DNA from: Clostridium rectalis
GTDB taxonomy: Bacteria > Bacillota > Clostridia > Clostridiales > Clostridiaceae
Assembly: GCF_900626095.1 (NCBI RefSeq)
Contig: NZ_UYZZ01000008.1
Span: 1-64,000, forward strand
Direction of reading: 5' to 3'
DNA: 64,000 bases
Position numbers and translations under genes: made by a program. The notes below the pieces were generated by a model, which saw only the letters and a list, made by a program, of their open reading frames with translations, did not search any database and had not been told where the DNA came from. Shown one piece after another: positions 62,640-64,000 of the stretch. Within the stretch, counting starts at the first letter, position 1. Each line of letters starts with the position of its first letter.

Positions 62640-63038
62640 TTATTTAAAAGTACCTCCATCAATAATACCGTCACTTTTATAACTTTCTAATTCTATTTGA
62701 GTGTTAACTACACTATCTTGTAATTCATTTATATCCTCTGCCTTTACTGTATCTCCTATGGTTTCATAGGTAATATATAACACTTGTTTATTACTAAAAA
62801 CTTTTATTATTTTTTTCCAAGGAATTTTTGAAGGAGTGGATATAATAAAATTTTCAACTTTTTCACCTGTAAGTTTAGTTCCTGTATATACCCTTATACT
62901 TGAGCTACTTATATTGTCATGTTTTAGCTCTCCTTCGTAAAACCCATTATCAAGACTTACTGTTTCCTCAATGACATAAGTATTACCATCTAAATTATTA
63001 AGTTTAGTTGTAAACCTATCTATATTTTGTGGGTACAA
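62640..63038 (-). CDS. phage baseplate/tail protein, 132 residues
   Basis: TTG start behind GGGGGTG. Beta-rich protein with a helix near the C-terminus (AEDINELQDSVVNTQIELE) and the ending DGIIDGGTFK, nearly the same terminal motif as the next gene. It sits directly after the baseplate J gene. Family not recognised; a connector between baseplate and fibres is likely from position. Confidence 0.65.
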   Translation of the reverse strand: MYPQNIDRFTTKLNNLDGNTYVIEETVSLDNGFYEGELKHDNISSSSIRVYTGTKLTGEKVENFIISTPSKIPWKKIIKVFSNKQVLYITYETIGDTVKAEDINELQDSVVNTQIELESYKSDGIIDGGTFK

Positions 63039-63041
63039 ACT

Positions 63042-64000
63042 TTACACCCCCAAGTCTACACTTTCTAATAATGGTATTTCTTCTTTTTTTAATCCTATAT
63101 TAATTACATCCTTATTTATAGTTAATGAACTGTAATCTATAACACCTGGAGTATTTAAAAGTATATTACCTATTTTTGCTATACTTATATAAGATAATTG
63201 AAAAGCTACATCCTTAAAGTACTTATCTACAAGTTTTATGAATTCATTATTAACTTTTGCTATACTAAATCCACCTGCCAATTTAATTTTTGCAGATATA
63301 TTCAGTTTCTTTTCTAAAGCACCTTCTACTTTTACTTCAGATCCTATAGGTCTTTTTTCCTCTATATATTTATTAACTTTTTCCTTTAATATTTCTGTAG
63401 GTTTTCTTTTATTTCTATCTACAATCACAATTTTCACTGTTCCTAATCCATTCCAAAGTGGAAATACTTTTGCATCGCCAACTCCATCTACTTCTAATGC
63501 CCACTGTTTATAATGGTTAGCATTACCTGATGTAATTGGTTTTTGTATTTTATCCAAATATCTATTACACAAGTTTTCATTGTTCTCTATGTCCATTCCA
63601 CCCTCTGTTGCTTCTTTGTTTATAACTTCAAGTACACCTGTAATTAAAGAAGGCAACTCACGTATAACTCCTCCAGGCACTATATATCTTGCCCCTATTT
63701 CTATTGCTTTTATAGGAATATCTATACTATTTCCCACTATAGTCTTATCTTCTAAAGTTTCAAATTGCAATCCTGACTCTGTTTGCACTAAGGTTCCCTT
63801 TGGAATGAAAGTATTTTCTATACCCTTAAAAGTTACCTTTCCTGTGGCATACGTCCCGTTTTTTCTGTATACTCCACTTTCTAACGCTCTAAGCTCTATT
63901 TCTTTATCATATTCATTTTCCACAGCTGTTTTAATAAATACTCTATTTAATATTTCATCTAATTGAAGCTTGATTTCAGCTATTTCTTGACTAACTGGTG
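63042..64000 (-). CDS. baseplate J / gp47-family protein (N-terminus outside window)
   Basis: The frame continues without a stop to the right edge, so GTG 63923 is not the true start: the upstream codons encode a typical baseplate J N-terminal helix (IKLQLDEILNRVFIKTAVEN). About 320 residues are visible, with FIPKGTLVQTESGL, TEGGMDIENNENLCNRYL, HYKQWALEVDGVGDAKVFP and VIVDRNKRKPTEIL, the J-protein core. It forms the wedge of the baseplate. Confidence 0.88.
   Translation of the reverse strand, partial: PVSQEIAEIKLQLDEILNRVFIKTAVENEYDKEIELRALESGVYRKNGTYATGKVTFKGIENTFIPKGTLVQTESGLQFETLEDKTIVGNSIDIPIKAIEIGARYIVPGGVIRELPSLITGVLEVINKEATEGGMDIENNENLCNRYLDKIQKPITSGNANHYKQWALEVDGVGDAKVFPLWNGLGTVKIVIVDRNKRKPTEILKEKVNKYIEEKRPIGSEVKVEGALEKKLNISAKIKLAGGFSIAKVNNEFIKLVDKYFKDVAFQLSYISIAKIGNILLNTPGVIDYSSLTINKDVINIGLKKEEIPLLESVDLGV

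Larger units (their letters stand above)
56836..64000 (-). mobile_element. prophage, tail-tip and lysis end (partial)
   Basis: Continuous minus-strand block: baseplate J protein, tail-fibre-associated proteins, YmfQ-like protein, fibre, XkdX-like, then GNAT, XhlA, amidase and holin. The baseplate J and YmfQ-type genes indicate a contractile-tail phage or a phage-tail-like bacteriocin. Head, packaging and integrase genes lie beyond the window, so intactness cannot be judged. Confidence 0.85.

Noticed and set aside
1..64000. CRISPR array, insertion sequence, tRNA or rRNA genes
   Set aside because: No regularly spaced repeats, transposase motifs, tRNA folds or rRNA sequences were found on either strand.

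Overview
This window is AT-rich, low-GC Firmicute DNA. Its content points to a proteolytic Clostridium of the C. botulinum group I / C. sporogenes kind or a close relative: an M9 collagenase, a CWB2 cell-wall protein, YhgE/Pip proteins, a collagen-like spore-surface protein, strong AGGAGG ribosome binding sites and frequent TTG/GTG starts. The species call is inference from gene content; there is no rRNA, tRNA or CRISPR array here.

Layout. 1-1.2 kb: two divergent probable spore-surface genes (a Cys-rich protein running off the left edge and a BclA-like collagen protein). 1.3-6.5 kb: a drug-type MFS exporter and a two-gene nitrogenase-like oxidoreductase in which NifH and a NifD-like subunit are fused. 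6.7-11.3 kb: a decayed gene, a secreted PTP-like phytase and a collagenase. 11.5-13.85 kb: a Smr-less MutS2 paralogue behind a roughly 400-nt structured leader with its own promoter, a 7-codon leader ORF and an intrinsic terminator. 13.9-20.9 kb: a six-gene operon (spermidine/putrescine-type ABC importer, adenine deaminase, MTA/SAH-deaminase-like amidohydrolase) behind a near-consensus sigma-A promoter. 21-28.5 kb: an amidohydrolase/APC permease pair and two tandem YhgE/Pip proteins. 28.7-30.65 kb: a second adenine deaminase behind a purine riboswitch whose specificity base is C (guanine class). 30.65-35.2 kb: a 4Fe-4S aldo/keto reductase and a BtuFCD-like importer controlled by a cobalamin riboswitch. 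35.3-42.8 kb: sulfur genes (a full-length YeeE/YedE, a split YeeE/YedE pair flanking a TusA-like carrier, a CoA-disulfide-reductase/rhodanese fusion, a LysR regulator) and an AGCS transporter that appears to start at AUA. 43-47.9 kb: a DUF1796 protein lacking the expected Cys and a marR plus heterodimeric ABC exporter operon with visible promoter and operator. 48.3-56.4 kb: a CWB2 protein, CvfB-like protein plus a small ORF, a frameshifted MFS exporter behind a leader-peptide attenuator, a 2H phosphoesterase, an ECF sigma/anti-sigma pair and an inositol-dehydrogenase-like enzyme. 56.8-64 kb: the tail-tip and lysis end of a prophage of contractile-tail type, continuing past the right edge.

How the genes work together. 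The purine genes form two separately controlled salvage units that both convert adenine to hypoxanthine, one tied to an importer and an MTA-type deaminase, the other governed by a guanine-class riboswitch. The sulfur genes make a thiosulfate/persulfide uptake and relay route (YeeE, then TusA or rhodanese). The two leader-attenuated genes (MutS2 paralogue and MFS exporter) have the design typical of genes induced when ribosomes stall, for example under translation-targeting antibiotics. The MutS2 paralogue keeps a KOW-like domain but lacks Smr, which makes that unit the strongest candidate here for an undescribed ribosome-stress system. The fused nitrogenase-like enzyme is the second. All starts were re-examined against ribosome binding sites and several are placed downstream of the longest possible start.
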